A DNA stretch of 64,000 nucleotides from an uncultured Burkholderiales bacterium (GTDB lineage: Bacteria; Pseudomonadota; Gammaproteobacteria; Burkholderiales; Burkholderiaceae_C): assembly GCA_937927685.1 (NCBI GenBank), contig CALBSC010000062.1, forward strand, positions 45,274 to 109,273, written 5' to 3'. The notes beneath the pieces are model-generated. The model did not search any database and had not been told where the DNA came from. It worked only from the letters and a program-made list of their open reading frames with translations. How positions within the stretch are numbered: position 1 is the first letter of the stretch; each line of letters opens with the position of its first letter. Made by a program: the position numbers and the translations under genes. This document shows, in pieces, positions 1 to 13,251 of the stretch.

Positions 1-141
1 TTAACTCTGTTGTCGTGCGCCGCGGCAATGGGTCGGATCTGACAGACACAGGTGGCGGGCCATCCAAGCAGTCCATGACAGCCCTGAGCGACAAGTCTGG
101 GGCGCCAGCCTCGCAAGCCGTGGAAGTCACGACCGTCCCGG

Positions 142-2046
<1,905 letters not shown>

Positions 2047-2120
2047 GCTCAGAGCTTTCCACGTCTGCCTGCCGCTATCACGACCTCCAGGGGCTCGGGC
2101 CGTGTGATGGCGTCACCCAC

Positions 2121-2513
2121 CTACATCTGCTCCCAGGGCAGCTGATCGAAGCGCCAGCCGTTCAGGGTGGAGCGGTGAAACTGCGCGTCCAGGTCGCCTT
2201 CAAAGCCATGCACCACGTTCACGACATCCGAGAACCCTGCGTTGACCAGGACCTGTGCGGCCTCCAGCGACCGTTGACCACTGCGGCACAGCAGGATGAC
2301 GGTGTGCGACTTGCCCCCGGCCTGCTCCTCGACCTGGCGACAAAACGCCGCCGCATCGGGCGTGAACTCGGGGTATTCGTACCAGGGGATGTTGATGGCC
2401 CCCGGGGGGCGACCGACGTACATCGACTCGATCTCCATGCGGATATCGATCAGAACGGCTTCGGGGTGGCCCTGCATCAGGGCCCAGGTTTCTCGCGGGT
2501 GCAGGTTGCGCAT
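2121..2513 (-). CDS. Single-domain rhodanese-like sulfurtransferase
   Basis: A 130-residue single rhodanese domain. The active-site loop CRSGQRS begins at Cys76 and the upstream signature (VLIDIRMEIES...GRPPGAINIPW) is typical. The family moves sulfane sulfur to thiophilic acceptors; the physiological acceptor here is unknown. There is no signal peptide, so it should be cytoplasmic. It is divergent from the first methionine synthase gene with only 34 bases between the start codons. A GACAAT hexamer lies eight bases before the ATG and no Shine-Dalgarno is visible, so its transcript may be nearly leaderless. Confidence 0.9.
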   Translation of the reverse strand: MRNLHPRETWALMQGHPEAVLIDIRMEIESMYVGRPPGAINIPWYEYPEFTPDAAAFCRQVEEQAGGKSHTVILLCRSGQRSLEAAQVLVNAGFSDVVNVVHGFEGDLDAQFHRSTLNGWRFDQLPWEQM

Positions 2514-2535
2514 AGGGGGCTATTGTCCATGTTCT

Positions 2536-2541
2536 TACAAT
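2536..2541 (+). promoter_or_regulatory. Candidate -10 box for a leaderless first metH transcript
   Basis: TACAAT ends exactly six bases before the ATG and no Shine-Dalgarno lies in between, so transcription would start at or next to the A of the start codon. No good -35 was found. The same spacing recurs at five other genes in the window. Confidence 0.5.
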
Positions 2542-2547
2542 TCACCC

Positions 2548-3582
2548 ATGACCAACGCTTACACCCGTGCGGCCAACTTGCCGCAATTGCTGTCGCAGCG
2601 CATTGCGATCCTGGATGGTGCCATGGGCACCATGATCCAGCGCCTGCGGCTGACCGAAGCGCAGTACCGGGGTGAGCGGTTTGCCGACTTTCACCGCGAT
2701 GTGAAGGGCAACAACGAGTTGCTGAGCCTGACGCGCCCGGATGTCATCCGCGACATCCACGAGGGCTACCTGGCGGCCGGGGCGGACATGGTGGAGACCA
2801 ACACCTTTGGCGCCACCACCATCGCGCAGTCTGACTACGACATGGCCGAACTGGCCGACGAGATGAACCTGGCCTCGGCGCGGCTGGCGCGTGAAGCCTG
2901 TGACCGCTTCAGCACGCCAGACAAGCCGCGCTTTGCCGTGGGTGCGTTGGGCCCCACGCCGCGCACCGCCAGCATCAGCCCGGATGTGAACGACCCCGGC
3001 GCGCGCAACATCGACTTCGAAACCCTGCGTGCGGCCTACCACGCGCAAACCCTGGCGCTGATTCAGGGGGGCGTGGACGCCCTGCTGGTCGAAACCATTT
3101 TCGACACCCTGAATGCCAAGGCGGCCCTGTTTGCCATCGATGAGGTGTTCGAGCATACCGGCGAACGCCTGCCCCTCATCATCAGCGGCACCGTCACCGA
3201 CGCCTCGGGGCGCATCCTGAGTGGCCAAACCGTGAGCGCCTTCTGGCACAGTGTGCGCCATGCGCGCCCGCTCGCCGTCGGCTTGAACTGCGCACTGGGC
3301 GCGGCCCTCATGCGGCCCTACATCCAGGAGCTCGCGCGCGTGGCCGAGGACACCTTCATCAGCTGCTATCCCAACGCCGGCTTGCCCAACCCGATGAGCG
3401 AGACCGGCTTTGATGAAACCCCCGAGGTCACCAGCCGTCTGCTGCACGAGTTTGCGGCTGAAGGCCTGGTCAACATCGTGGGGGGCTGCTGTGGCACGAC
3501 GCCCGAGCACATCGGGGCAATTCGTGATGCGGTGAGCACCGAACGCGCCCGCCCGCTCGGCCACTCGCGGCTGGCGGCCTGA
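2548..3582 (+). CDS. metH: Methionine synthase, homocysteine S-methyltransferase module (first half of split MetH)
   Basis: A 344-residue homocysteine-binding (S-methyltransferase) domain, equivalent to the N-terminal module of one-piece MetH. The Zn-binding site is recognisable as NC in VGLNCALG and CC in GGCCGTTPEH near the C-terminus. It transfers the cobalamin-bound methyl group to homocysteine. The start is placed at MTNAYTRAANLP, because upstream codons of the open frame lie antisense to the rhodanese gene and the family begins here. The remaining modules (folate, cobalamin and reactivation) are in the next gene, so the two products must work together. The split arrangement is common in Burkholderiales. 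Confidence 0.95.
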   Translation: MTNAYTRAANLPQLLSQRIAILDGAMGTMIQRLRLTEAQYRGERFADFHRDVKGNNELLSLTRPDVIRDIHEGYLAAGADMVETNTFGATTIAQSDYDMAELADEMNLASARLAREACDRFSTPDKPRFAVGALGPTPRTASISPDVNDPGARNIDFETLRAAYHAQTLALIQGGVDALLVETIFDTLNAKAALFAIDEVFEHTGERLPLIISGTVTDASGRILSGQTVSAFWHSVRHARPLAVGLNCALGAALMRPYIQELARVAEDTFISCYPNAGLPNPMSETGFDETPEVTSRLLHEFAAEGLVNIVGGCCGTTPEHIGAIRDAVSTERARPLGHSRLAA

Positions 3583-3603
3583 CTGCCGTTAAAATACGCG
3601 CTT

Positions 3604-3708
3604 CCCAAGGAGCGTTGCAGCCCGTGGGTTGTCACCGGACAACCTCACACGCGGGTCAGGCTTGGGTCTTCACGTGCAACGACGCTCACCTGCTGAACCC
3701 CAGGTGAG
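3604..3708 (+). promoter_or_regulatory. S-adenosylhomocysteine (SAH) riboswitch with Shine-Dalgarno-sequestering alternative hairpin
   Basis: P1/P2 form between GAGCG-TTGC (3610-3618) and GCAA...CGCTC (3676-3687). A perfect 7-bp hairpin with an ACCG loop (3627-3644) fits the variable P4. The GGGTCAGGCTTGGG segment that follows matches the conserved core. Downstream, CTCACCTG (3685-3692) can instead pair with CAGGTGAG (3701-3708), burying the AGGTGAG ribosome-binding site just before the ATG at 3712. Bases 3685-3687 belong to both helices, so they exclude each other: ligand-stabilised P1 should free the ribosome-binding site. Family knowledge: SAH riboswitches occur before metH and ahcY in proteobacteria and switch expression on. 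The structure was drawn by hand, not by a covariance search. Confidence 0.85.
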
Positions 3709-3711
3709 ACC

Positions 3712-6415
<2,704 letters not shown>

Positions 6416-6426
<11 letters not shown>

Positions 6427-7633
6427 GTCGCCGCGCGTGGGACTGCGCCCACCATAGCGCCGAGATGGCCACCAGTCCCAGCGCAGTCATCACCCCCAGG
6501 CCCCAACGGTAGCCCGCCTCCGCGCTCCACAGCACGCCCATCAGCCACGGCGCGGTGGCGCGGGCCAGCGCCATGGGAACACCCAGGGCGCCGTTCAGGC
6601 TGGCGTTGTGTGGGCGGCTCACATACATCGCGATGGCCGTGCCCTTGACGATGGTGATCATGCCGTTGCCCATGCCGTAGCAAGCCACGAACACCAGGGC
6701 CCACAGCGGGTCGTGGCCCCCGAGCAGCAACACCACCAGCCCGAGCACGATCAGGCAGGGAATCCAGCGGTTGGCCTGGTGCACATCCAGGCGGGCCTCA
6801 AAGAAGTACAGCAACAGCCGGCCCACCACTTGCAACACGCCAATGCTCGCCGGCACAGCGATGACCCACGCCTGCGCCATGCCCGACTCGCGCAGCAGAC
6901 TCACCATGTGCGCGGGCAAGGCCGAGGTCACGCCCATGATCAACACCATGAAGGTGCCCAGCAGCAAGAAGGTGGGGCTACGCAGATGACGCTGCAGGTC
7001 CGGCGTTTCACCCCGAGCTGTCTCGGGGTGATGCGTGACCGGCGCGTGGCGCAACATCAGCGCGTGGATGGGCAGGCAGATGAGCCACTGCATCGCGGCC
7101 AGCACCCAGAGCGACTCACGCCATCCCCAGGTTTGAAACAACCACGCGATCAGCGGAATGAACACCGTACTGGCCAGCCCTCCCAAAAATGTGAGTGTGA
7201 TGATGGCGCGGCGGAAGTGCTGCGGATAGCGGCGCGTGAGCACGGCGAAGGCGGGCGGGTACAAGGTGGCAGACATGCCCACGCCCAGCATCAGCCACAC
7301 GGCATAAAACTGCAGCGGTGTTTGCACCAGGCTGTGCGCGGCCAGCGCCAGACCCATGAGCAGCGAGCCAGCCACCATCACCGTGCGCTCGTGCCCGCGG
7401 TCGATCCAGCGACCCACCGGGTAGGCCAGCAGCCCTTCCATCAGCAACGCCAGGCTGAAAGCCAGCGACGACTCAGCACGGCTCATGCCCAGCGCCGATT
7501 CGACGGGTTCCATCAACAGCGAGAAACCGTAAAACACGCTGCCCCAGCTCACCAGCTGCGCCACCGACAACCACAACACGAGGGGCGAGCGGTGTTCCGC
7601 GCTGCGGCCGTCGTCGTCGTGGGGTGGGTGCAT
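6416..7633 (-). CDS. MFS transporter
   Basis: A 405-residue integral membrane protein with about 12 hydrophobic segments and the cytoplasmic-loop signature GRWIDRGHERTVMVAG after the second helix, which identifies the major facilitator superfamily. The GSVFYGFSLLMEPVESALGMSRAESSLAFS start resembles monocarboxylate- or oxalate/formate-type carriers, but the substrate cannot be read from sequence. It lies downstream of comM on the same strand with a nine-base gap (stop of comM is beyond it), but has its own CATAAT hexamer eight bases before the ATG and no Shine-Dalgarno. The 3' end overlaps metH by 11 bases. Confidence 0.85.
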
Positions 7634-7642
7634 GAGACCGGA

Positions 7643-9193
7643 TTATGCGGGGACGCCCGCCGGATCGTCGCTGGTGTTGCGGTACTGCAAGGCCTCAGCG
7701 ATGTGAGCCAGCGAGAGGGTGTCGGCGTTGTCCAGGTCGGCAATGGTGCGTGCGACCTTGAGCGTGCGGTGCGATTGGCGGGTGGACCAGGCCCAGCGGG
7801 TGGCGGCTTGCTGCAGGCACTGGCGTGCTTGCGGGGTGATGTCGGTGCTGGCGAGCTGCGCCGGCGTCAGTGACTGGTTGCTGCACGCCTGTCTGGCGCG
7901 GGCGCGCTCAAGTGCGGCCATACACCGCGCCTGCACCACGGCGGTGGACTCTCCCGCGGGCGTGTCCAGCACGGATTGGGCACTTTGCCACCCCACCTCC
8001 ACATGCAGGTCAATGCGGTCGAGCAAGGGACCGCTCAGGCGATGCCGGTAGCGAGCCACCTGATCCGGCGTGCAGCGGCACAGCCGGTGGGTGCAGCCGC
8101 GGTAGCCACAGGGGCAGGGGTTCATGGCGGCGATCAGCTGAAAGCGCGCTGGAAACTCGGCTTGCCGCGCGGCGCGCGAGAGCGTGATGACGCCACTCTC
8201 CAGCGGCTCGCGCAAAGCCTCCAGCGCGTGGCGAGGAAACTCAGGCAGTTCATCCAGAAACAGCACACCATGATGCGCCAGGGAAATCTCGCCCGGTCGG
8301 GGCGGCGACCCCCCGCCGACCAGTGCAACGGCGGTGGCGGTGTGGTGCGGACTGCGCGTGGGGCGTTGCCCCCAGCGTTCAGGCTTCAACGGGCCCGCCA
8401 GGCTCCACAGCGCGGCGCTTTCCAAGGCTTCATGAATCTGTGGGGGCGGCAGCAAGCCGGCCAAGCGATGGGCCAGCATGGACTTGCCTGTGCCGGGCGG
8501 GCCCATCAGCAACAGGCTGTGTCCGCCCGCCGCGGCAATCTCCAGTGCGCGTCGCGCCGCGGGCTGGCCCCGGACATCGGCCAGGTCGGGCCCGTGAACC
8601 GGGGCGGGTGACCGGGTGGGCGCTGTCAGTCGACACCACGTCTCCTGGCCACTTCCATTTGCGCCCTCAGCGGGCGACGGCATGAACTGCGCTGCCACGG
8701 CATTCAAATGTGTGGCCCGGTACACCGCCAGCCCCGGGACGCGTGCGGCTTCTTCGGCACTGCCCGGGGGCAGCACCAGAGGCTCCGGGTGACCGCTTTG
8801 CTGCAGGGCCAGCGCCATGGCCAGGGCGCCCTTGACCGGGCGAACATCACCCGCCAGCGACAACTCCCCGGCCCAGCGGTAGCCCTGCAGCGCGGCGGCG
8901 TCCAGATGCCCACTGGCCGCCAGGATGCCCAGCGCGATGGGCAGATCGAACCGCCCGGAGTCCTTGGGCAGGTCGGCCGGGGCGAGGTTGACGGTGATGC
9001 GCCGGTTGGACGGAAACGGCAGGCCCGAATGCGTGATGGCGCAACGCACCCGCTCGCGCGCCTCCTTGACCTCGGTGTCAGCCAGGCCCACCAGCGTGAA
9101 ACCGGGCAAGCCGTTGCCCAGGTGGACCTCCACGGTCACCGGAATCAGCTGCAGACCCAGCATGGCGCAACTGTGGATGGATGCAAACCCCAT
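7643..9193 (-). CDS. comM: YifB/ComM family Mg chelatase-like AAA+ ATPase
   Basis: A 516-residue ATPase with an N-terminal ChlI-like fold (ALVGLADTEVKEARERVR, GELSLAGDVRPVKGALAMA), Walker A GPPGTGKS in the centre, Walker B HHGVLFLDELPEF and a cysteine-rich insert CPCGYRGCTHRLCRC. ComM is a hexameric helicase that promotes branch migration during natural transformation in Vibrio; YifB homologues are widespread and often called competence-related. The start is placed at MGFASIHSCAM because a strong ribosome-binding site (AGGAGG) sits just upstream; the open frame continues 11 codons further. dprA, another transformation gene, is elsewhere in the window. Confidence 0.93.
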   Translation of the reverse strand: MGFASIHSCAMLGLQLIPVTVEVHLGNGLPGFTLVGLADTEVKEARERVRCAITHSGLPFPSNRRITVNLAPADLPKDSGRFDLPIALGILAASGHLDAAALQGYRWAGELSLAGDVRPVKGALAMALALQQSGHPEPLVLPPGSAEEAARVPGLAVYRATHLNAVAAQFMPSPAEGANGSGQETWCRLTAPTRSPAPVHGPDLADVRGQPAARRALEIAAAGGHSLLLMGPPGTGKSMLAHRLAGLLPPPQIHEALESAALWSLAGPLKPERWGQRPTRSPHHTATAVALVGGGSPPRPGEISLAHHGVLFLDELPEFPRHALEALREPLESGVITLSRAARQAEFPARFQLIAAMNPCPCGYRGCTHRLCRCTPDQVARYRHRLSGPLLDRIDLHVEVGWQSAQSVLDTPAGESTAVVQARCMAALERARARQACSNQSLTPAQLASTDITPQARQCLQQAATRWAWSTRQSHRTLKVARTIADLDNADTLSLAHIAEALQYRNTSDDPAGVPA

Positions 9194-9247
9194 GACGCCT
9201 CCTTCTGGTGCGCGACGTGGCGCCAATGCCTGTTACCGCACCATCGC

Positions 9248-9262
9248 GCACCGACTTGGTGC
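9248..9262. promoter_or_regulatory. NtrC-type enhancer site
   Basis: Perfect inverted repeat GCACC-N5-GGTGC, matching the NtrC binding consensus TGCACC-N5-GGTGCA in all but the outermost bases. It lies about 100 bases upstream of the transcription start predicted from the sigma-54 promoter, a usual distance for NtrC enhancers. Binding is inferred. Confidence 0.75.
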
Positions 9263-9282
9263 CCAAAATCGGCTATTTTGGG
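9262..9282. repeat. Second inverted repeat between NtrC-type site and sigma-54 promoter
   Basis: CCCAAAAT and ATTTTGGG form a perfect 8-bp inverted repeat with a 5-base spacer, directly abutting the NtrC-type site and sharing its N5 geometry. It could be a second operator for an unknown factor or a degenerate enhancer half. Confidence 0.5.
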
Positions 9283-9334
9283 AAGAATGCGGTCAAAATG
9301 GGGGAGTTCTGCTCCTGTTGGAGGTAAGTTGGCC

Positions 9335-9351
9335 TTGGCACGGAACCTGCA
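9335..9351 (+). promoter_or_regulatory. Sigma-54 (RpoN) promoter of the porin-glnK-amtB operon
   Basis: TTGGCACGGAACCTGCA has GG and GC separated by exactly ten bases and matches YTGGCACGRNNNTTGCW at all but one position. With the GCACC-N5-GGTGC site upstream it forms a classic nitrogen-regulated promoter. Transcription should start near 9362, leaving about 28 bases before the porin ATG. Confidence 0.88.
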
Positions 9352-9389
9352 GATCACGTTCGACCCTTTTTTGTAACTGGAGTTTCATA

Positions 9390-10220
9390 ATGAAAAAAAT
9401 CCTCGCTGTTTCCGCCTCCCTGATGATGATGGCAGGTGCCGCACAAGCGCAGACCGCTGCGCCCGCTGCTGCTGCCCCCACGCCCGACTGGACGGTGGCC
9501 GGCAACGCCTCGCTCAACAGCGACTACCGTTTCCGTGGCTTCACGCAGACCAACTACGGCGCAGCCCTGCAAGGCGGCATCGACATCACCCACAGCAGCG
9601 GTTTCTACGTGGGCAACTGGAACTCCAATGTGGCGCAAGACCTGTACAACGGCGCGTCCCTGGAAATGGACTTCTACGGTGGCTTCAAGGGTGAAGTGGC
9701 CCCTGGTCTCGGTTATGACGTGGGCGCAATTTATTACTACTACCCGCAGACTGGTGTGGACCGCGCTGGAGCTTATGCCAACAAGAAAATCAACAACCAG
9801 GAACTCTATCTGGGGTTGAGCTATGGCCCTGTTTCTGCCAAGCTGTTTTATGCCACTGGGGATTATTTCAAAACGGCTTATATGGTGGGAGCTGACAAGT
9901 CCACTAAAGGTAGCACTTACCTTGACCTGAGCTACACGCAAGACATTGACGGCATCATTCTGGGTGCTCACTACGGTCTCCTGACCCTCAAGAACAACAA
10001 TCAAGCGCGAATTGTCATGAGCACGGATGAAGGTGGTGCAGTAGTGCCCAAGTCCGTTGGCGATTACAAGCTGAGCATTGGTAAAGACGTTGGTTCAGGT
10101 TACATCCTGACGGGTGCCTTCGTTGGCACAACCAAAAAGGGGTTCTTCGCTACAGATTTGTCTACAGCCAAGGCCGCCGGCAAATCCAGCGTCGTGGTCT
10201 CTGTAGCCAAGACGTTCTAA
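9390..10220 (+). CDS. TorF family putative outer-membrane porin
   Basis: A 276-residue protein with a clear signal peptide (MKKILAVSASLMMMAGAAQA) followed by beta-strand-rich sequence containing the family hallmark SLNSDYRFRGFTQTNYGAALQGGID; it ends in Phe (VVVSVAKTF), as expected for a beta-barrel recognised by the Bam machinery. Channel activity is inferred from family and topology. It is the first gene of an operon with glnK and amtB behind a sigma-54 promoter, which suggests nitrogen-starvation-induced uptake across the outer membrane. The second half of the gene is visibly less GC-rich than the first and than its neighbours. Confidence 0.85.
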   Translation: MKKILAVSASLMMMAGAAQAQTAAPAAAAPTPDWTVAGNASLNSDYRFRGFTQTNYGAALQGGIDITHSSGFYVGNWNSNVAQDLYNGASLEMDFYGGFKGEVAPGLGYDVGAIYYYYPQTGVDRAGAYANKKINNQELYLGLSYGPVSAKLFYATGDYFKTAYMVGADKSTKGSTYLDLSYTQDIDGIILGAHYGLLTLKNNNQARIVMSTDEGGAVVPKSVGDYKLSIGKDVGSGYILTGAFVGTTKKGFFATDLSTAKAAGKSSVVVSVAKTF

Positions 10221-10245
10221 AGCATCACGAGAGTTAGGAGTCCCC

Positions 10246-10584
10246 ATGAAACTCATCACCGCCATCATCAAACCCTTCAAGCTTGACGAGGTTCGCGAAG
10301 CGCTGTCGGGTATTGGTGTCCAGGGCATCACGGTCACCGAAGTCAAAGGCTTTGGCCGTCAAAAGGGCCACACCGAGCTGTACCGCGGTGCAGAGTACGT
10401 GGTGGATTTCCTGCCCAAAGTGAAGATCGAGGCCGCTGTCGATGACGCGATGGTCGACCAGGCGATCGAAACCATCGAGGCTGCGGCCCGCACCGGCAAG
10501 ATCGGCGACGGCAAGATTTTCGTCTACGACTTGCAGCAAGTGGTGCGTATCCGCACCGGCGAAACCGGGCCCGAAGCCTTGTGA
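10246..10584 (+). CDS. glnK: PII family nitrogen regulatory protein
   Basis: A 112-residue PII protein. The T-loop reads GHTELYRGAEY with the uridylylatable Tyr at about position 51, and the B and C loops (VDDAMVDQAIETIEAAARTGKIGDGKIFV, VRIRTGE) are canonical. PII senses 2-oxoglutarate and ATP/ADP and blocks AmtB when nitrogen is plentiful; it also informs GlnE, encoded later in this window. TTAGGAG precedes the ATG. Placement between the porin and amtB supports GlnK rather than GlnB. Confidence 0.96.
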   Translation: MKLITAIIKPFKLDEVREALSGIGVQGITVTEVKGFGRQKGHTELYRGAEYVVDFLPKVKIEAAVDDAMVDQAIETIEAAARTGKIGDGKIFVYDLQQVVRIRTGETGPEAL

Positions 10585-10625
10585 TCGACCTGAAGATTTG
10601 ACCCCCTGACCTGAAAGGCATTGAA

Positions 10626-12119
10626 ATGAAAAAACTGCTAGCCACTTTGTGGCTGGGCATGGCCCTTCTTTGCGGTTCAATGACTGCAATGGCACAGCCC
10701 GCCACCCCCGCCGCTGCCCCGGCAGCCACCGCCCCCGCCGCCGCAGCGCCTGCTGCAGCCACGGCAGCCGCTCCCGCGGCCGCTGCTGAAGCCGCTGCAC
10801 CTGCGCCGGTGCCCAATAAGGGCGACACCGCCTGGATGATCGTCGCCACCGTGTTGGTGATCCTGATGACCATCCCGGGTCTGGCCCTGTTCTACGGCGG
10901 CCTGGTCCGCAGCAAGAACATGCTGTCGGTGCTGATGCAGGTCTTTGTGGTCACCTCGATGATCTATGTGCTGTGGGTCCTCTATGGCTACAGCGCAGCG
11001 TTCACCGCGGGCAACCCGTTCATCGGTTCACTCGACAAGCTGTTCTTCAAGGGCATCACCCCGGACAGCATTGCCGCCACCTTCAGCAAGGGTGTGGTGA
11101 TTCCCGAGTACATCTTCGCCGCCTTCCAGGCCACCTTCGCGGCCATCACCGCGTGCCTGATCGTGGGCGCCTTCGCCGAACGTGTGCGCTTCTCGGCCGT
11201 GCTGCTGTTCTGTGCCCTGTGGTTCACCTTCAGCTACCTGCCGATCGCCCACATGGTGTGGTACTGGGACGGCCCGGATGCCATCACCGACGCTGAAACG
11301 CTCGACAAGGTCACCGCTGCCGCGGGCTGGCTGTGGGCCAAGGGCGCGCTCGACTTCGCCGGTGGCACCGTGGTGCACATCAACGCCGCCGTGGCCGGTC
11401 TGGTGGGCTCTTATGTGGTGGGCAAGCGCATCGGCTTCGGTCGCGAGTCCATGGCTCCGCACAACCTCACGCTGACCATGGTGGGTGCCGCCATGCTGTG
11501 GGTGGGCTGGTTCGGCTTCAACGCCGGCTCCAACCTGGAAGCCAACGGCGTCACGGCGCTGGCCTTCATCAACACGCTGGTGGCCACGGCCATGGCCACG
11601 CTCGCCTGGATTGCCGGTGAAGCGCTGACCAAGGGCAAAGCCTCCATGCTGGGTGCAGCCTCCGGTGCGGTGTCGGGCCTGGTGGCCATCACCCCGGCGT
11701 GCGGTTTCGTGGGCCCCATGGGCGCCATCGTGATCGGCCTGGCGGCTGGCCTGCTGTGCCTGTGGGGTGTGTCTGGCCTCAAGCGTCTGCTGGGCGCTGA
11801 CGACTCACTCGACGTCTTCGGCGTGCACGGCGTGGGCGGCATTTTGGGCGCCTTGCTGACGGGTGTGTTTGCCGCGCCTTCCCTGGGCGGCACCGGTGTG
11901 TTCGACTACGTGACCAATGCCGTGAACCCCGAGTACTCCATCGCCGGACAGGTCTGGATTCAGTTCCAGGCGGTCATCACCACCATCGTGTGGTCGGCCG
12001 TGGTGTCTTTCATTGCCTACAAGGTCGTGGACCTGGTCCTGGGTCTGCGTGTCAGCGAGGAAGACGAGCGCATGGGTCTGGACATCAGCTCCCACGGCGA
12101 GTCGGCCTACAACCGTTGA
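10626..12119 (+). CDS. amtB: Ammonium channel/transporter AmtB
   Basis: A 497-residue Amt/MEP/Rh protein. After a signal peptide (MKKLLATLWLGMALLCGSMTAMA) comes an Ala/Pro-rich low-complexity segment of about 40 residues, then the 11-helix channel starting at the signature PGLALFYGGLVRSKNMLSVLMQ and including the twin-His region. The tail (GLDISSHGESAYNR) is typical. It conducts ammonium at low external concentration and is gated by GlnK, the neighbouring gene. Reading frame, spacing and the downstream terminator show it is the last gene of the operon. Confidence 0.96.
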   Translation: MKKLLATLWLGMALLCGSMTAMAQPATPAAAPAATAPAAAAPAAATAAAPAAAAEAAAPAPVPNKGDTAWMIVATVLVILMTIPGLALFYGGLVRSKNMLSVLMQVFVVTSMIYVLWVLYGYSAAFTAGNPFIGSLDKLFFKGITPDSIAATFSKGVVIPEYIFAAFQATFAAITACLIVGAFAERVRFSAVLLFCALWFTFSYLPIAHMVWYWDGPDAITDAETLDKVTAAAGWLWAKGALDFAGGTVVHINAAVAGLVGSYVVGKRIGFGRESMAPHNLTLTMVGAAMLWVGWFGFNAGSNLEANGVTALAFINTLVATAMATLAWIAGEALTKGKASMLGAASGAVSGLVAITPACGFVGPMGAIVIGLAAGLLCLWGVSGLKRLLGADDSLDVFGVHGVGGILGALLTGVFAAPSLGGTGVFDYVTNAVNPEYSIAGQVWIQFQAVITTIVWSAVVSFIAYKVVDLVLGLRVSEEDERMGLDISSHGESAYNR

Positions 12120-12174
12120 TCCGGTTCTGACACCACTCAGGTCAATTTTTACGGATTGTTTTCTCCTTGGATTG

Positions 12175-12210
12175 AGACCCGCAGGCCCAGGCCTCGCGGG
12201 TCTTTTTTTT
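12175..12210 (+). terminator. Intrinsic terminator of the porin-glnK-amtB operon
   Basis: AGACCCGC (12175-12182) pairs perfectly with GCGGGTCT (12196-12203), followed by a run of eight T residues. It is the strongest intrinsic terminator in the window. Confidence 0.93.
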
Positions 12211-12352
12211 GCGAATCCTGGGGTGATCGGTGCGCTGGTACGACGGGCGATGCGTTGGGTGACCGGTGTGCTGTCACACGACATGACACACCGGGTGACA
12301 CACCCATCGCGGGATTCACCGAGAATGCAGACTCCACACCACAGGAGGCCCC

Positions 12353-13216
12353 ATGACCGCACTCGAGTTGCACAGCACGAACTTGCGTTGTGCGCTTCGC
12401 CCCGACCTGGGCGGTTGCCTGGCGGGCTTGTGGCTGGGTGACGAGCCGGTGCTGCGCTCAACCGAGCCGCAGGACTTGAAAGCGGCCCGCCAATCCGGGT
12501 GCTTTCCGCTGGTGCCCTTTTCCAATCGCATTGCCCAGGCGCAATTGCAGTGGCACGGCACCAGCCACCCGCTGGTGCGCAACAACGGTGATGAGCCGCA
12601 CGCCATCCACGGCGTGGGCTGGCAACGGGTGTGGCAGGTGCTGGAGCACAACGAATCCTCGGCATTTTTGTCCTACGAGCATCGCGCCGACAGCGGCTGG
12701 CCGTTTGCCTTCGACGCGTCCCAGATGATTCAGTTGCATCCCAATCGCCTGACGCTCACGCTGTCCTTCACCAACCAGGCGCATGGGGCTGCGCCGGTGG
12801 GGCTGGGATGGCACCCTTACTTTGTCAAGCGCGCCCACAGCCAGCTGAGTTTTCAGGCCAGCGGTCGCTGGGAAATGGGGCCGGACAAACTACCCACGCA
12901 CCGCACCGCGATCACGGGGCTCTCGGCCGATTGCGACACGCTGGATGTCGACCACTGCTTTGACGGCTGGCATGGCGCGCTGACTTTGCGCGACGCGGTC
13001 ATGCAGGTGCGCATCGAGTCGGGCATGAGCCGGCTGGTGGTGTTCACCCATCCGACGCGCGACACGGTGGCCATCGAGCCAGTGAGCCATGTCAACAACG
13101 CCTTGCATCTGGTGCGCGATGGCGCGATGGATGCGCAGTCGCTGGGGCTTGCCGTCCTGCCCCCCGGCGAGTCCATGAGCGCGACCATGGACATCATGGT
13201 GGAGCCTGCGCGCTAA
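12353..13216 (+). CDS. Aldose 1-epimerase family protein
   Basis: A 287-residue galactose mutarotase-like protein. It has the substrate-site segments FPLVPFSNRIA (Asn-Arg pair), HAIHGVGW and GLGWHPYF (catalytic-type His residues) and a C-terminal Glu in VAIEPVSH, matching catalytic Glu in the family. It interconverts alpha and beta anomers of sugars, or of sugar phosphates in YeaD-like members; the substrate is not determinable here. A strong AGGAGG ribosome-binding site precedes the ATG. It stands alone between the amtB terminator and a convergent peptidase gene. Confidence 0.88.
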   Translation: MTALELHSTNLRCALRPDLGGCLAGLWLGDEPVLRSTEPQDLKAARQSGCFPLVPFSNRIAQAQLQWHGTSHPLVRNNGDEPHAIHGVGWQRVWQVLEHNESSAFLSYEHRADSGWPFAFDASQMIQLHPNRLTLTLSFTNQAHGAAPVGLGWHPYFVKRAHSQLSFQASGRWEMGPDKLPTHRTAITGLSADCDTLDVDHCFDGWHGALTLRDAVMQVRIESGMSRLVVFTHPTRDTVAIEPVSHVNNALHLVRDGAMDAQSLGLAVLPPGESMSATMDIMVEPAR

Positions 13217-13251
13217 GCCACTAGTTGGGTTGAGTCTCGACCCTTGAGCCT

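Noticed and set aside
1..141. Possible short gene at the left edge (66-codon frame from base 15)
   Set aside because: The frame runs into recQ on the opposite strand, has no ribosome-binding site and no recognisable sequence. I see nothing supportable before recQ.
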